A stretch of 32,065 bases of DNA from an uncultured Clostridia bacterium (lineage in GTDB: Bacteria; Bacillota; Clostridia; TANB77; CAG-508). Location: NCBI GenBank assembly GCA_944386155.1, contig CALWZY010000007.1:1-32065 (forward strand), read 5' to 3'. Of this stretch, positions 1-11,378 are shown piece by piece. The stretch's first letter is position 1; each line of letters begins with the position of its first letter. Made by a program: the position numbers and the translations under genes. The notes under the pieces were generated by a model, which saw nothing but the letters and a program-made list of their open reading frames with translations, did no database searches and was not told the DNA's origin.

Positions 1-418
1 CATCTTCTATTATTTCTTGTTTCATTGCTTCTGGTTTTAGCATTCCTTGTTCTTCAGCTATTTCTATACTTCTTTCCTCTATAGATTCGATTGTTAATCC
101 TCTAGCAAGCAATTCTCTAATTTGAGGTCTTTCTAGTCCTGATATAGCTTCAATTCTATCTTTAGATAAAACTTCTTTTCGAACTTCTAAAACTTTACTC
201 AAATCGTCATCTGGTCCTTCTAAATCAAGTAGTACTACCTTTTCAAGTTTAGTATCATCAGCTAAAAGTAATTCTATCTCTTTTTCTATACCTTTTAATT
301 TCATATCATCAGGTAATTTATATTCAGTATAACTTCTTATCATTCTCAAAGTATCTAGCTCATCTTGAATCCTAGTTTTTTCTTTAGGAAGCATCTGTTT
401 TCTTTCTTTCTTTGCCAT
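1..418 (-). CDS. Unidentified protein, N-terminal 139 residues (runs off the left edge)
   Basis: An open frame begins with ATG at 418-416 behind a strong GGAGGG ribosome binding site and stays open to the window edge. The visible product starts MAKKERKQMLPKEKTR. It is charged and predicted mostly helical, with no membrane segment and no motif I recognise. Residues near 90-125 (SGLERPQIRELLARGLTIESI) look like a short helix-turn-helix-like or coiled segment, but I would not name a family. It has its own promoter about 50 bases upstream and is separated from secF by a terminator, so it is a separate transcription unit. Codon use matches the native genes, and there is no CGG codon. Confidence 0.7.
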   Translation of the reverse strand, partial: MAKKERKQMLPKEKTRIQDELDTLRMIRSYTEYKLPDDMKLKGIEKEIELLLADDTKLEKVVLLDLEGPDDDLSKVLEVRKEVLSKDRIEAISGLERPQIRELLARGLTIESIEERSIEIAEEQGMLKPEAMKQEIIED

Positions 419-467
419 ATTCCCTCCAAAATTATTATTTTAAAATAAAAAAATCTTTAACAAATAT

Positions 468-496
468 ATTATACATTTCATGTTATCTTTTTTCAA
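468..496 (-). promoter_or_regulatory. Promoter of the left-edge gene
   Basis: On the minus strand TTGAAA (496-491) and a perfect TATAAT (473-468) are separated by 17 bases. The expected start of transcription near 461 leaves a leader of about 43 bases before the ATG at 418. Confidence 0.7.
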
Positions 497-626
497 TCTT
501 TTTAGAGTATTTTAATATATTTTAAATTTTTTAAAAAATAAAAAAACAAGTATTAAATATTAAAGAATTAAATATAAAAATTAAATATAAAATAATAAAA
601 AATAAATATAAAATTAAATATATATT

Positions 627-670
627 AAAAATAGGAAAGTTATTGATTAAATCAATAACCTCCCTATTTT
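627..670 (-). terminator. Intrinsic terminator after secF
   Basis: An 8-bp outer stem (AAAATAGG/CCTATTTT) and a 9-bp inner stem (GTTATTGAT/ATCAATAAC) are separated by a 3x3 internal loop, with a TAA or TTA loop. In the leftward direction it ends in a T-run. It lies 16 bases past the secF stop codon. Confidence 0.75.
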
Positions 671-685
671 ATACTTAGTTAGTAA

Positions 686-1501
686 TTATTCATTTTCCTC
701 TTTTTCTTTATTTCTTTTTATAATTTTTTCATTTTGGATATTGAATGCTAAAAGTTCAGCAATTCCAACTGTTACTATTGTTGTTACAACCAAGCTACTT
801 AATGGGATTCTAATAATAGCAACAACTGCAACTAAGAATAGCTCTGTAATTAATAATTTTACTAAATCTTTAATAAATATTAGCTTATCAAATTTTAAAG
901 CTCTTAACTCTATAAATAATAATATAAGTACTACTGCAACTACTGTTGGAACAAAAAATTTCTTTAATGTATCTAAAATACTTATTCCTTTTATTTTTGT
1001 TAAATCAACTTTCATACTTTCAGTATCTGCTAATTCTTCTTTTGTATAATCTAAGTTATATTCTTCTTTAATTTTAGAAATCGCATCTTCTATTTCTTTA
1101 TCTTCCATATTTTCTATATCTGAAAGATTGTATTTTTCGATAATTTCACTTAATTTTAAGTTCTTAATAGAATAATCAGTTCCGTATTTTTCATTTATTT
1201 TATTTAAAATATTATTAATTTCTTCATCTGTAAATTCTTTTGAATCTATTGCAACAATAGTTTTAAATAATGAAGATGTTCTTAGTATATATCTGTCGTT
1301 TGTTGCTTGATTAATTATATCATCCATTTCTTCTTCATTATATGGAGTATCTAGTATTATTTCTAATCTTTGATGATCCATATTTTCAATACTATATTCA
1401 AAACCTTTTAGAGAAACTACTACTCCACCTGCAATTATTGCAATTATCATAATTATATAAATAAAATTATTTTTAATCACATTTTTTAATTTTGTTTTCA
1501 C
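686..1501 (-). CDS. secF: SecF-like export subunit, divergent and shortened
   Basis: This is probably the SecF half of the SecDF complex, which uses ion flow to help pull proteins out of the Sec channel. It has 271 residues with one membrane helix at about 13-32, an extracytoplasmic region to about 180, and roughly three or four hydrophobic segments at 183-260. SecF normally has six helices. The segment after helix 1 (LKGFEYSIENMDHQRLEIIL) resembles the start of the SecF P1 region but lacks its usual Gly-Gly. The GTG start at 1501 overlaps the secD stop by one base, and its GGAGGT site lies inside the end of secD, so the two are translationally coupled. The identification rests largely on position behind the SecD-like gene. 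Confidence 0.5.
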   Translation of the reverse strand: MKTKLKNVIKNNFIYIIMIIAIIAGGVVVSLKGFEYSIENMDHQRLEIILDTPYNEEEMDDIINQATNDRYILRTSSLFKTIVAIDSKEFTDEEINNILNKINEKYGTDYSIKNLKLSEIIEKYNLSDIENMEDKEIEDAISKIKEEYNLDYTKEELADTESMKVDLTKIKGISILDTLKKFFVPTVVAVVLILLFIELRALKFDKLIFIKDLVKLLITELFLVAVVAIIRIPLSSLVVTTIVTVGIAELLAFNIQNEKIIKRNKEKEENE

Positions 1502-2955
1502 TATTTCTTACCTCCAATCTTTTTAATGTCATTTTGCATATTAAACAAATTGTCAGTAAAGATTAGATTATAAGGAACTAATGCAAGTAATCCCCAGAAT
1601 AAAACAACACCAACTGATTTTAGTTCAATACTTGTAGCAAATACAAATACTATTGCACAAATTATTATAGGCATTATTTTTAATGCAAAATTTACTAAAG
1701 ATTGTGCATATGTTGTTTTTGAATCTTTCTTTATTAATTTATTAATAAATACATAATTTAATATACTTACAACAGCTATAGATACTAAAGCAAATAGTGT
1801 AAGTGGCTCTTTTGCAAATCTAACTAATAATAAGAATAATGCAACATATCCTATTTGGCTAATTACACCAAGTAATCCTTTACCTTTATATCTAATAATC
1901 ATATATATACTCATAATTGCTAAAATTGCAATACTAGCTATAATCAAAATATTTAAAGCTAATTTATTTGTATCATTTTCTAAATAAGTAGTATAATTTG
2001 CAACATATTTTATTGGTAATAGTCCAGAATTTATATTTGTTTCATAAATTCTAATACTACTTTCATAAAGTTCTCTTTGACTTTCAGAAACATTTGTATA
2101 TACTGGAATAGTTAAATATTGATAATCACCTTTTGGATCAAAATAAGTAGTATATACTGTTTGTCCATCAAGTTGTACATCTAGTGTCTTTGGATCAGAT
2201 TCGCCATCTTCATCAATTACATCAATATATGTTTTTGATATTTCTCCAAGTTTATTTACACCATCATTTGTGAAATTAATTTGTAATCCATATTCTAGTG
2301 ACCCTCCAGATGTTGTCTCACTATCACTTATATCTGGATTAATCATTGAATATGACTGAACTGATGAAATCATATCTCTTGAAATTAATACTTCTTGAGT
2401 TTCTGTATCAACTAATTGTATATCTCCAGCTGCAGTTACATAATCTGCGACAGTGTTTGCTTGATCATTAAATGGAACATAGATATTAATATCTCCTGTT
2501 TCATAATCTACAACTATTTCGCTATCATTAATTTCAGCTTTTGCTAATCTTTTTTCGATAATTTCTTTTACTTTATCATAATTTGTATTAGTTAAAACTT
2601 CTGCTGGATTTACAGGTACTTCAGCAGCTTCTTCTTCAGTTTCAGTTTCTTCAGATGAATCTTCAGTATTTTCTGAAATTTCTTCATCATCAGATACTGT
2701 TTGATTTACTTCTGTTGTAGTTTCATCTGTTACTTCTTCATCAGTTTCTTCTACAGGTTCAGTTGAATCATCTACTGAAAAAGTTAATACTCTCATCTTA
2801 TCAAGTTCTCTACTTAATTCATAATCAGGAAGAATATTTTCCCAAGAATTTAAGTTTCTGCGTAATATTCCAACAAAAGAAACTGCAGCAATTAGTACTA
2901 TGATTAATACTAATAAAATCATCCATAAAATTTTTGTTGACTTATCTTTTTTCAA
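1501..2955 (-). CDS. secD: SecD-like protein-export membrane protein with acidic linker
   Basis: SecD works with SecF on the outer face of the membrane to complete Sec-dependent export. The 484-aa product has a membrane helix at about 10-31. A region at about 128-320 resembles the SecD P1 domain (KEIIEKRLAKAEI, YGLQINFTNDGVNKLGEI), and about five hydrophobic segments follow from about 330 to 475. The region between helix 1 and P1 (about 60-120) is an unusual Glu/Thr/Ser-rich acidic low-complexity stretch. The start is TTG at 2955 with GGAGGT seven bases upstream, and no better start is present. The secD-secF-yrzE-tgt-queA neighbourhood matches that of other Firmicutes and supports the call. 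Confidence 0.65.
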   Translation of the reverse strand: MKKDKSTKILWMILLVLIIVLIAAVSFVGILRRNLNSWENILPDYELSRELDKMRVLTFSVDDSTEPVEETDEEVTDETTTEVNQTVSDDEEISENTEDSSEETETEEEAAEVPVNPAEVLTNTNYDKVKEIIEKRLAKAEINDSEIVVDYETGDINIYVPFNDQANTVADYVTAAGDIQLVDTETQEVLISRDMISSVQSYSMINPDISDSETTSGGSLEYGLQINFTNDGVNKLGEISKTYIDVIDEDGESDPKTLDVQLDGQTVYTTYFDPKGDYQYLTIPVYTNVSESQRELYESSIRIYETNINSGLLPIKYVANYTTYLENDTNKLALNILIIASIAILAIMSIYMIIRYKGKGLLGVISQIGYVALFLLLVRFAKEPLTLFALVSIAVVSILNYVFINKLIKKDSKTTYAQSLVNFALKIMPIIICAIVFVFATSIELKSVGVVLFWGLLALVPYNLIFTDNLFNMQNDIKKIGGKK

Positions 2956-3031
2956 TGTATTTACCTCCTATAATAAATTAGATCAATATAAAATGAAATT
3001 ATAATTAAAATTAAAGAATTTATTTTAATAT

Positions 3032-3055
3032 AATTATTATTAAAAAATAATAATT
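3032..3055. repeat. Inverted repeat in the secD leader
   Basis: A perfect 10-bp inverted repeat (AATTATTATT ... AATAATAATT) with an AAAA loop lies between the proposed secD promoter and the secD start. It is all A/T, so the RNA hairpin would be weak. Confidence 0.45.
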
Positions 3056-3110
3056 TCAAATTAATCATTTTAATCTTACTAATTTATTTCTTTAGTCTTT
3101 TCATTTGTAA

Positions 3111-3139
3111 ATTTTATATTAAATACATAAAAATATCAA
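3111..3139 (-). promoter_or_regulatory. Promoter for secDF
   Basis: On the minus strand TTGATA (3139-3134) and TAAAAT (3116-3111) are 17 bases apart. This leaves a 5' leader of roughly 150 bases before the secD TTG, with no ORF that I can see. The 246-base gap between yrzE and secD otherwise holds only A/T-rich sequence and the inverted repeat at 3032-3055. Confidence 0.6.
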
Positions 3140-3201
3140 CTCTTTTTATATTAAATTTATGTTAAAAATATTAAAAAGTATAAAACTTAAATTTTAAATC
3201 A

Positions 3202-3591
3202 TTAATTTAATATATTAACACCTACTATTCCGCCTATTATTCCAGAAAAACAAGAAATAGAAAGCATTATTAATGAGTTAAGATTTACTGAATAATTGTT
3301 AGACAATATACTAGATACTAAATAAAGTAAACTAAAATATAAAAATCCGATTAATCCTCCAATTATTAATCCTCTTTTTTTAATTTTTATACAAGTTATA
3401 GAACTTCCTGCTAATATACTTATACCTGTAATAACTACAATAACTGGTGTAATAGTATTTTCAGATAAACTAGTAAAAGAAAGCAATACACTAAATAATA
3501 AAAACAAAATAGCTGTTATTACAAAAGAAATTAATATTCCTTTCAGAATATTTATAAATAAATTATTATTAAAATTTTCAACCTTTTCCAT
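3202..3591 (-). CDS. YrzE-type (TIGR04086/DUF3792) membrane protein
   Basis: A small integral membrane protein of 129 residues with four hydrophobic segments (about 14-38, 45-66, 72-92, 102-127). The pattern IKKRGLIIGGLIGFLYF in the middle and GGIVGVNIL at the C terminus are what I would expect of the TIGR04086/DUF3792 family, whose B. subtilis member yrzE also lies between secDF and tgt. Its biochemical function is unknown. GGAGGT lies eight bases before the ATG, inside the 3' arm of a hairpin described separately. Confidence 0.65.
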   Translation of the reverse strand: MEKVENFNNNLFINILKGILISFVITAILFLLFSVLLSFTSLSENTITPVIVVITGISILAGSSITCIKIKKRGLIIGGLIGFLYFSLLYLVSSILSNNYSVNLNSLIMLSISCFSGIIGGIVGVNILN

Positions 3592-3594
3592 AAT

Positions 3595-3629
3595 AAAAAA
3601 CCTCCTTAATAATTTATATTAAGGAAGGT
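3595..3629 (-). terminator. Terminator-like hairpin whose 3' arm holds the yrzE ribosome binding site
   Basis: In leftward RNA, ACCTTCCTTAAT pairs with ATTAAGGAGGT with one bulged base and a 7-base loop, and six T residues follow at once. The AAGGAGGT of the pairing arm is also the ribosome binding site of the next gene, whose ATG begins at 3591. The hairpin could terminate transcription from the WG-repeat gene, hide the site, or both. Confidence 0.6.
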
Positions 3630-3676
3630 CTTTTATATTCTTTTATTTTATTACATTCATTATATATTTTTTAACT

Positions 3677-5233
3677 TTAATTATTTGTTGTTCCTGAAGC
3701 ATAAGCATTAACAACATCTTTTAATAACATTGGCTCTGATTGTGAAGCATTAATTGCATAATATGTAGTTGTCTCATCTCTTGTTACGCTATATATATAA
3801 TCATAAATTGCAGTTGTTTGCATAGCTCCTGTCTCAGCTGACATAACACCATATTTACCCATAGCAGATTTTACTACTAATCCTTTAAAGCCAAGTCCTG
3901 CTTCTTCTGGAATTATTAGCACATTTTCTCCTGAAGAATATGCTGACTCTGCATTTGAGCATCCAAAGCCAATGCAATTTGAATTTGCTACATTTAGAGT
4001 GTTAGACACACTAGCTTCTTTATGTCCATTTTCTTCTTTAATATCTACTACAAACATACCATATCTTCCATCTCTTTCAACTGGTATGCACTTGTCAAAG
4101 AATATATATGGATTTGTTATTCCCTGTTCCTGATATGGAGAAACATCTTTAATTCCTATTGACGTATATTCTGCTGGAATTATTGTTGTTCCATCATCTA
4201 AAATAACTCCATATTTATCTAATTTTTTAATAATATATAAACCTTTTTGTGCATCTAAAACTGATATACTATCATAATCAAGTGAAATAACTTCATTTGC
4301 TAGATAACTATTTCCTTCTTGTTTAACTTCTATAATTCCATATTTTCCGCCAGATGAAACAATAAATTTATTTATATCTTGTAAGAATTCAATTGTATCA
4401 AAGTTCATATCAGTTATATTAGAATTATTATTTATTGAATATAATCCATATGACGCACCTGATTGTGAAGAGCTATTTGTCTTTGAAACTACAGCTATTC
4501 CTTCTGTTAAAGCTCTTTGATTTTTATAAACAGTACTAGGTGTATAACCTTTTGAAGAAATTTGTTTATTACATGTTTCTATTAAATATTTTAAAGAATA
4601 AAATCTAAATTGATATTTAGAATCTTGAACAATTATATTATTAAATCCTTTTTCAATCATTTCTGCTGGTGCATATAATTCATCATTAACAAACTTTACT
4701 TCTAAAGAAGATGTATATGTTTCATATTGTGATTCTTCATTTTGTAGTTCTGAATTATTCCCACTAGAATCTGTTGGATCAACTACTTTAAAAAACTCAT
4801 TAGATCCTGCAGAAAAGCTTACATCTTCACCATTAGGGAATGTTATGTGACATTTTGATAAATCTTGTGTAACTTTTAAAGATTCACCTCTTGTATATGT
4901 ATAACCTTGTATAGCAGCAAGTGTTTCTATTGAAAAATAAAGATTACCGTCTTGAACATCAGTTAATACTAAATTCTTAGTCTCGCTTTTATTATCTTTC
5001 ACATAGTTGATTGAACCTAGCAGATATACTTTTCCATCTGCTTGTATCTCTTGCTCAGATACTTTATATTGTACATCATCAATTACAACTTTAAGTGTTT
5101 TTGATTCTTCATACATAAATATAATCAATAATATTAAAACAAAAACAGATATAATTGATGTAATTAAAATTGATATTTTTAAGATTTTTTTCGTTTTTTC
5201 TGAGTTATTTTCTTCCTCTACATTTGTATTCAT
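3677..5233 (-). CDS. Membrane-anchored WG-repeat-like protein
   Basis: The 518-aa product has a short cytoplasmic N terminus, one membrane helix at about 20-40 and a large outside domain. Residues about 50-215 contain segments like the copper-amine-oxidase N-terminal/stalk fold (YFSIETLAAIQGYTY, LYAPAEMIEKGF). From about 255 on there are repeats of the form KYGxx or RYGxx followed by a beta-rich stretch (KYGIIEV, KYGVILDDGTTIIPAEY, RYGMFVV, KYGVMSAETG), which is the WG/KWG repeat pattern with Tyr in place of Trp. The start is ATG at 5233 with GGAGGGG just before it. An upstream TTG at 5245 is rejected because it overlaps that site. It lies 12 bases past tgt. Role unknown, perhaps wall or surface binding. 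Confidence 0.6.
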   Translation of the reverse strand: MNTNVEEENNSEKTKKILKISILITSIISVFVLILLIIFMYEESKTLKVVIDDVQYKVSEQEIQADGKVYLLGSINYVKDNKSETKNLVLTDVQDGNLYFSIETLAAIQGYTYTRGESLKVTQDLSKCHITFPNGEDVSFSAGSNEFFKVVDPTDSSGNNSELQNEESQYETYTSSLEVKFVNDELYAPAEMIEKGFNNIIVQDSKYQFRFYSLKYLIETCNKQISSKGYTPSTVYKNQRALTEGIAVVSKTNSSSQSGASYGLYSINNNSNITDMNFDTIEFLQDINKFIVSSGGKYGIIEVKQEGNSYLANEVISLDYDSISVLDAQKGLYIIKKLDKYGVILDDGTTIIPAEYTSIGIKDVSPYQEQGITNPYIFFDKCIPVERDGRYGMFVVDIKEENGHKEASVSNTLNVANSNCIGFGCSNAESAYSSGENVLIIPEEAGLGFKGLVVKSAMGKYGVMSAETGAMQTTAIYDYIYSVTRDETTTYYAINASQSEPMLLKDVVNAYASGTTNN

Positions 5234-5245
5234 AAACCCCTCCAA

Positions 5246-6370
<1,125 letters not shown>

Positions 6371-6396
6371 TTATCTTCTCCTTAAATTAATTTTTA

Positions 6397-7419
6397 TTAT
6401 AAAATAATCATTGCATCTCCAAAACTAAAGAATCTATATTCTTTCTCTACAGCTTCTTTATATGCTTTTAAAATAAAATCTTTTCCTGCTAATGCTGATA
6501 CAAGCATTACTAAAGTAGACTCAGGTAAATGGAAATTAGTAATTAGACTATCAATACATTTAAACTTATATCCTGGATAAATAAAAATACTAGTATCTCC
6601 TTCTGTTTCTTTAACAAAACCACTTTCATCTGCAATAGATTCTAAAACTCTGCATGAAGTTGTCCCAACACTAATAATTCTTTTTCCATTTTTCTTAGCA
6701 TTATTTATTTTGTCTGCGTCTTCTTTTTTAATATAATAATGTTCTGAATGCATATCATGCTCTTCTACATTTTCTACTTTAACAGGTCTAAAAGTACCAA
6801 TTCCAACATGAAGTGTAACATTTGCAATTTCTACACCCTTTTGTCTTATTTTTTCTAAAAGTTCTTCTGTAAAGTGAAGTCCAGCTGTTGGAGCTGCTGC
6901 AGATCCATCATATTTTGCATATACTGTTTGATATCTATCTTTGTCTTTTAACTTTTCTTTAATATAAGGTGGAAGTGGCATTAGTCCAATTTGATCTAAT
7001 ATCTCATTAAATATACCTTCATATTTAAAAGTAACTAATCTATTTCCATTTTCAAGCACATCATCAATAGTAGCTTCTAGTATTCCATCACCAAATATTA
7101 CTTTCGCTCCTTTTAATAATTTTCTACCAGGTCTTACAATAACTTCCCAAGTATCATCATGTACTCTTTTTAAAAGTAAAAACTCAACATTAGCTCCTGT
7201 TTCTTTTCTGCCATATAATCTAGCAGGAATTACTTTAGTATTATTTCTTACTAAACAATCTCCTGGATTTAAATAATCTATAACATCTTTAAATACTTTG
7301 TCTTCTATCGTTTGTTTTTCTCTATTTAGCACCATAAGTCTAGATTCATCTCTTTTAAGAGAGGGATGTTGTGCTATTAATCTTTCTGGTAAATCATAAT
7401 TAAAATCTGAAACTTTCAT
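6397..7419 (-). CDS. queA: S-adenosylmethionine:tRNA ribosyltransferase-isomerase
   Basis: QueA transfers and rearranges the ribosyl part of S-adenosylmethionine onto preQ1 in tRNA, giving epoxyqueuosine. The product has 340 residues, normal for the family, and begins [19 protein letters not shown]. It carries the typical [55 protein letters not shown] and [10 protein letters not shown] signatures. The ribosome binding site AAGGAG overlaps the end of the preceding gene. Spacing to the ATG is long, about 12 bases, but a nearer ATG leads straight into a stop codon. Confidence 0.97.
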   Translation of the reverse strand: MKVSDFNYDLPERLIAQHPSLKRDESRLMVLNREKQTIEDKVFKDVIDYLNPGDCLVRNNTKVIPARLYGRKETGANVEFLLLKRVHDDTWEVIVRPGRKLLKGAKVIFGDGILEATIDDVLENGNRLVTFKYEGIFNEILDQIGLMPLPPYIKEKLKDKDRYQTVYAKYDGSAAAPTAGLHFTEELLEKIRQKGVEIANVTLHVGIGTFRPVKVENVEEHDMHSEHYYIKKEDADKINNAKKNGKRIISVGTTSCRVLESIADESGFVKETEGDTSIFIYPGYKFKCIDSLITNFHLPESTLVMLVSALAGKDFILKAYKEAVEKEYRFFSFGDAMIIL

Positions 7420-7437
7420 TTTTTATTCATACTCCTT

Positions 7438-8829
7438 TTATTCTGTTATTACTACTTCTTTTACTGTTCCTATAGCTGGATTTTCAGAACTTCTATTAAA
7501 TAAAGATTTAATTATATTAAATATTCCAACAAATATATTTGAAGGTTCTTTGTAAAACTCAACTTCTTGAGATTCATTAAAATCACTTTTATTAAATGGC
7601 ATAGTTGAATAAACTACATCAGATAATCCAACATAAGTATTGCCGCTTCTTATTTCTTTTCTCATATAATCTTTATACCACTTCTTAAGTCCGTCTGTAC
7701 CTTTATCACTATATCCATATTTTTCTGAATCATGAAGAGCTGGGAAAGAACTTTGGTCCTCATATTCTGCTAAATTTCTCTCTAATGTATGTAAAAATTC
7801 GTGTACAAATACTTCTTCTGGGAAAGTATCTGACATTATATCATACTTATACATAGTTGTTCTTGCCATATCATTTGGAAGTCTAATATTTGAAAAACCT
7901 ATATCATCATATCTAATTCCACCAAGTCCAATCCATTCATTTACTGGAATTTCTACTCCAGTTTTAACATCTCCCATTCTAGTTGCAATAAAAATATGAT
8001 CATATTCTCCTTTTGATACATAACTATCAATTAAATCATATACATCATCAGGCTCAATGTAATAATAGTTTTCCTCGCTATATGATAGAGTCTTAAGTGG
8101 TTTATCAATTTCTATGCATTCTGTATCAATATCCATTTTACCTTCTGAAAAATCTTCCATAGTAGTCTTAAATCTTTCTAAATTTTGTTTTATTATGTAC
8201 TTATCTTCTTCTGTCATAGAAACTTTATATCTTTTTCCATTTAGAGTAGCATCAATATCATTTATCATAAAACAAACTATATTCCATTTGTTATCTTTAA
8301 CGTCTGTTTTTTCTACTTTAATATCTGAAAAAGTAGCTTTTCCTTTTGCATCTCCATAAATACTTCCTAGTCTAAAAGCTATATTTACTTCTTGTCTATT
8401 TTTTGAATTAAATATAAGTTCCACTTCTTTAAAATCTGAATTTCCCACTATAACATCACTTTGTTCTTCAGTATCTATAATAGAAATACATGCTCCAATT
8501 CGTTGTTTCAAAGATTCTTCGTCATTTAATTCTTTATTTGATTCTGAATCTCTTCCTGAAACATTTTCTGTCTTAATCTTACATGAAACCCTATATCCAG
8601 TATTAGGTTCAACTTCTAACTTTTTATAAAATACGGAATCATTATATTCTATATTTTCTATACAAAAGTTTTTATCTTCTCTATAAAAATCAGTACCTGA
8701 AACTTCTACTTGTGCTTTTATAAAATCATCAAAATAATATTTTGAATAAAAATAATATGTAGCATATAAGATTCCTAGTATTATTAAAACAAATAAAATT
8801 TTTCCTAATATATCAAAAAACTTTTTCAT
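7438..8829 (-). CDS. Membrane-anchored zincin-like protein (HEFLH)
   Basis: The 463-aa product has a single N-terminal helix (about 7-27) that probably anchors it outside the cell. Residues about 40-175 look like a beta-sandwich carbohydrate-binding-type module (YRVSCKIKTENVSG, VNIAFRLGSIYGDAKGKATFSDIKVEK). The C-terminal half contains VHEFLHTLE, a HExxH zinc-binding motif at His343/Glu344/His347; Glu350 or His366 could be a third ligand. I take it for a surface metallopeptidase, but I cannot name the family and the substrate is unknown. The start overlaps the coaE stop as ATGA, with GGAGGAG upstream. It lies 18 bases before queA. Confidence 0.6.
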   Translation of the reverse strand: MKKFFDILGKILFVLIILGILYATYYFYSKYYFDDFIKAQVEVSGTDFYREDKNFCIENIEYNDSVFYKKLEVEPNTGYRVSCKIKTENVSGRDSESNKELNDEESLKQRIGACISIIDTEEQSDVIVGNSDFKEVELIFNSKNRQEVNIAFRLGSIYGDAKGKATFSDIKVEKTDVKDNKWNIVCFMINDIDATLNGKRYKVSMTEEDKYIIKQNLERFKTTMEDFSEGKMDIDTECIEIDKPLKTLSYSEENYYYIEPDDVYDLIDSYVSKGEYDHIFIATRMGDVKTGVEIPVNEWIGLGGIRYDDIGFSNIRLPNDMARTTMYKYDIMSDTFPEEVFVHEFLHTLERNLAEYEDQSSFPALHDSEKYGYSDKGTDGLKKWYKDYMRKEIRSGNTYVGLSDVVYSTMPFNKSDFNESQEVEFYKEPSNIFVGIFNIIKSLFNRSSENPAIGTVKEVVITE

Positions 8830-9413
8830 TTCTCCTCCAACACTTTTTTAATTGATTCTTCTAGTTCTTTAATGTCTTTATTATTGTATATTATATAATC
8901 TGCTTTTTTTATATAAAAATCATCTTCATTTTGGATTAGCAGTCTTTTTTTAGCAAATACTTCATCAATCCCATCTCTTAAACAAATTCTTCTAACTTTA
9001 TTATTTTTATCTGCTATAATAGCAATTACTTTATCACAAATTTTATCTACTCCTGCTTCATATAATAGTGGTGCATCAATTATTACTAACTCTTTATCTT
9101 TTATTTCTGATAAATCTTTTTTTATTTTTTCGACCACATAATTAAAAGTTAAATCATTTAAACTTTTTCTTTTAATGTCATCTTGATAGATGATTTCTGC
9201 AATCTTTCTTCTATTTAGCAATTTATTTTCAAGTACACATTCTTCTCCAAATAATTTAACCATTTCTTTATAATAATTTGAATTTATATCACTTGATAAT
9301 TCTTTTGCAACTTTATCTGCGTCTAAAACTTCTGAATTATATAATTTTTTTATTATTTCACATACAGTAGTTTTACCAGATCCACTAGACCCTGTAATTC
9401 CTATTACTCTCAT
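8826..9413 (-). CDS. coaE: Dephospho-CoA kinase
   Basis: CoaE phosphorylates the 3'-hydroxyl of dephospho-CoA, the last step of coenzyme A synthesis. The 195-aa product has the P-loop GSSGSGKTT at residues 8-16, the DADKVAKEL segment after strand 2, and IDAPLLYEAG near the middle, all typical of CoaE. The length is normal. It starts 16 bases after rnhA and overlaps the next gene by four bases, which points to a shared mRNA. Confidence 0.95.
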   Translation of the reverse strand: MRVIGITGSSGSGKTTVCEIIKKLYNSEVLDADKVAKELSSDINSNYYKEMVKLFGEECVLENKLLNRRKIAEIIYQDDIKRKSLNDLTFNYVVEKIKKDLSEIKDKELVIIDAPLLYEAGVDKICDKVIAIIADKNNKVRRICLRDGIDEVFAKKRLLIQNEDDFYIKKADYIIYNNKDIKELEESIKKVLEEK

Positions 9414-9429
9414 TTATTTTTTGTCTCCT

Positions 9430-9867
9430 TTATAAAGAATTTATAGCATTTCTTGCAAGCTCATCACATCTATTATTATATTCATTATCACTATGACCTT
9501 TTACTTTAATAAATTCAATATTATGCATTTTTGTAAATTCATATAATGTAATCCATAGTTCCTTATTTTTAACTGGCTCTTTTCCTGATGTCTTCCATCC
9601 ATTTTTAATCCAGTTATGTATCCATCCATTATTAAAAGCATTTACTACATATGCACTATCACTATATATTTTTACATTACACTTATGTTTTAAAAGTTTT
9701 AATGCTTCAATTACAGCAGTAATCTCCATAATATTGTTTGTAGTCTCTTTAAGTGCTCCTGAGATTTCCTTTTTATGTTCATTATACATTAAAATAGCAC
9801 CCCATCCTCCTGGACCAGGATTGCCACTACATGCTCCATCTGTATATATATAAACATCATCTATCAT
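9430..9867 (-). CDS. rnhA: Ribonuclease HI
   Basis: This enzyme cuts the RNA strand of RNA-DNA hybrids. The 145-aa product keeps the full active site of the E. coli type: Asp10 in [17 protein letters not shown], Glu48 in [10 protein letters not shown], Asp70 in IYSDSAYV, and His125 with Asp135 in [16 protein letters not shown]. It is the first gene of the leftward rnhA-coaE-queA-tgt cluster and lies directly behind a consensus promoter. Confidence 0.97.
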   Translation of the reverse strand: MIDDVYIYTDGACSGNPGPGGWGAILMYNEHKKEISGALKETTNNIMEITAVIEALKLLKHKCNVKIYSDSAYVVNAFNNGWIHNWIKNGWKTSGKEPVKNKELWITLYEFTKMHNIEFIKVKGHSDNEYNNRCDELARNAINSL

Positions 9868-9902
9868 ATTGCTTCTCCTTGTAAAAAATCAGTATTTATG
9901 GT

Positions 9903-9931
9903 ATTATATCAGTAATTTGTTAATTATACAA
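9903..9931 (-). promoter_or_regulatory. Promoter of the rnhA-coaE-queA-tgt cluster
   Basis: On the minus strand TTGTAT (9931-9926) and a perfect TATAAT (9908-9903) are 17 bases apart, about 35 bases before the rnhA ATG. The divergent tmcAL gene starts at 9965, so the two promoters share this 97-base spacer. Confidence 0.75.
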
Positions 9932-9964
9932 TAATTTATACTAATATTTAAAGGAGTAATTATC

Positions 9965-11222
<1,258 letters not shown>

Positions 11223-11378
11223 AATATAAATACTATTATCATATATATACTTACTAAAAATAAAGTAAAATAAAAAATAATAAATAAAAAACAGAAAATA
11301 AAAATTAAAAAACAAATAAACTAAAATTAAATTACTTAAAACTTAAAATATAAAATATAAAATAATTGGAGAAATCTA

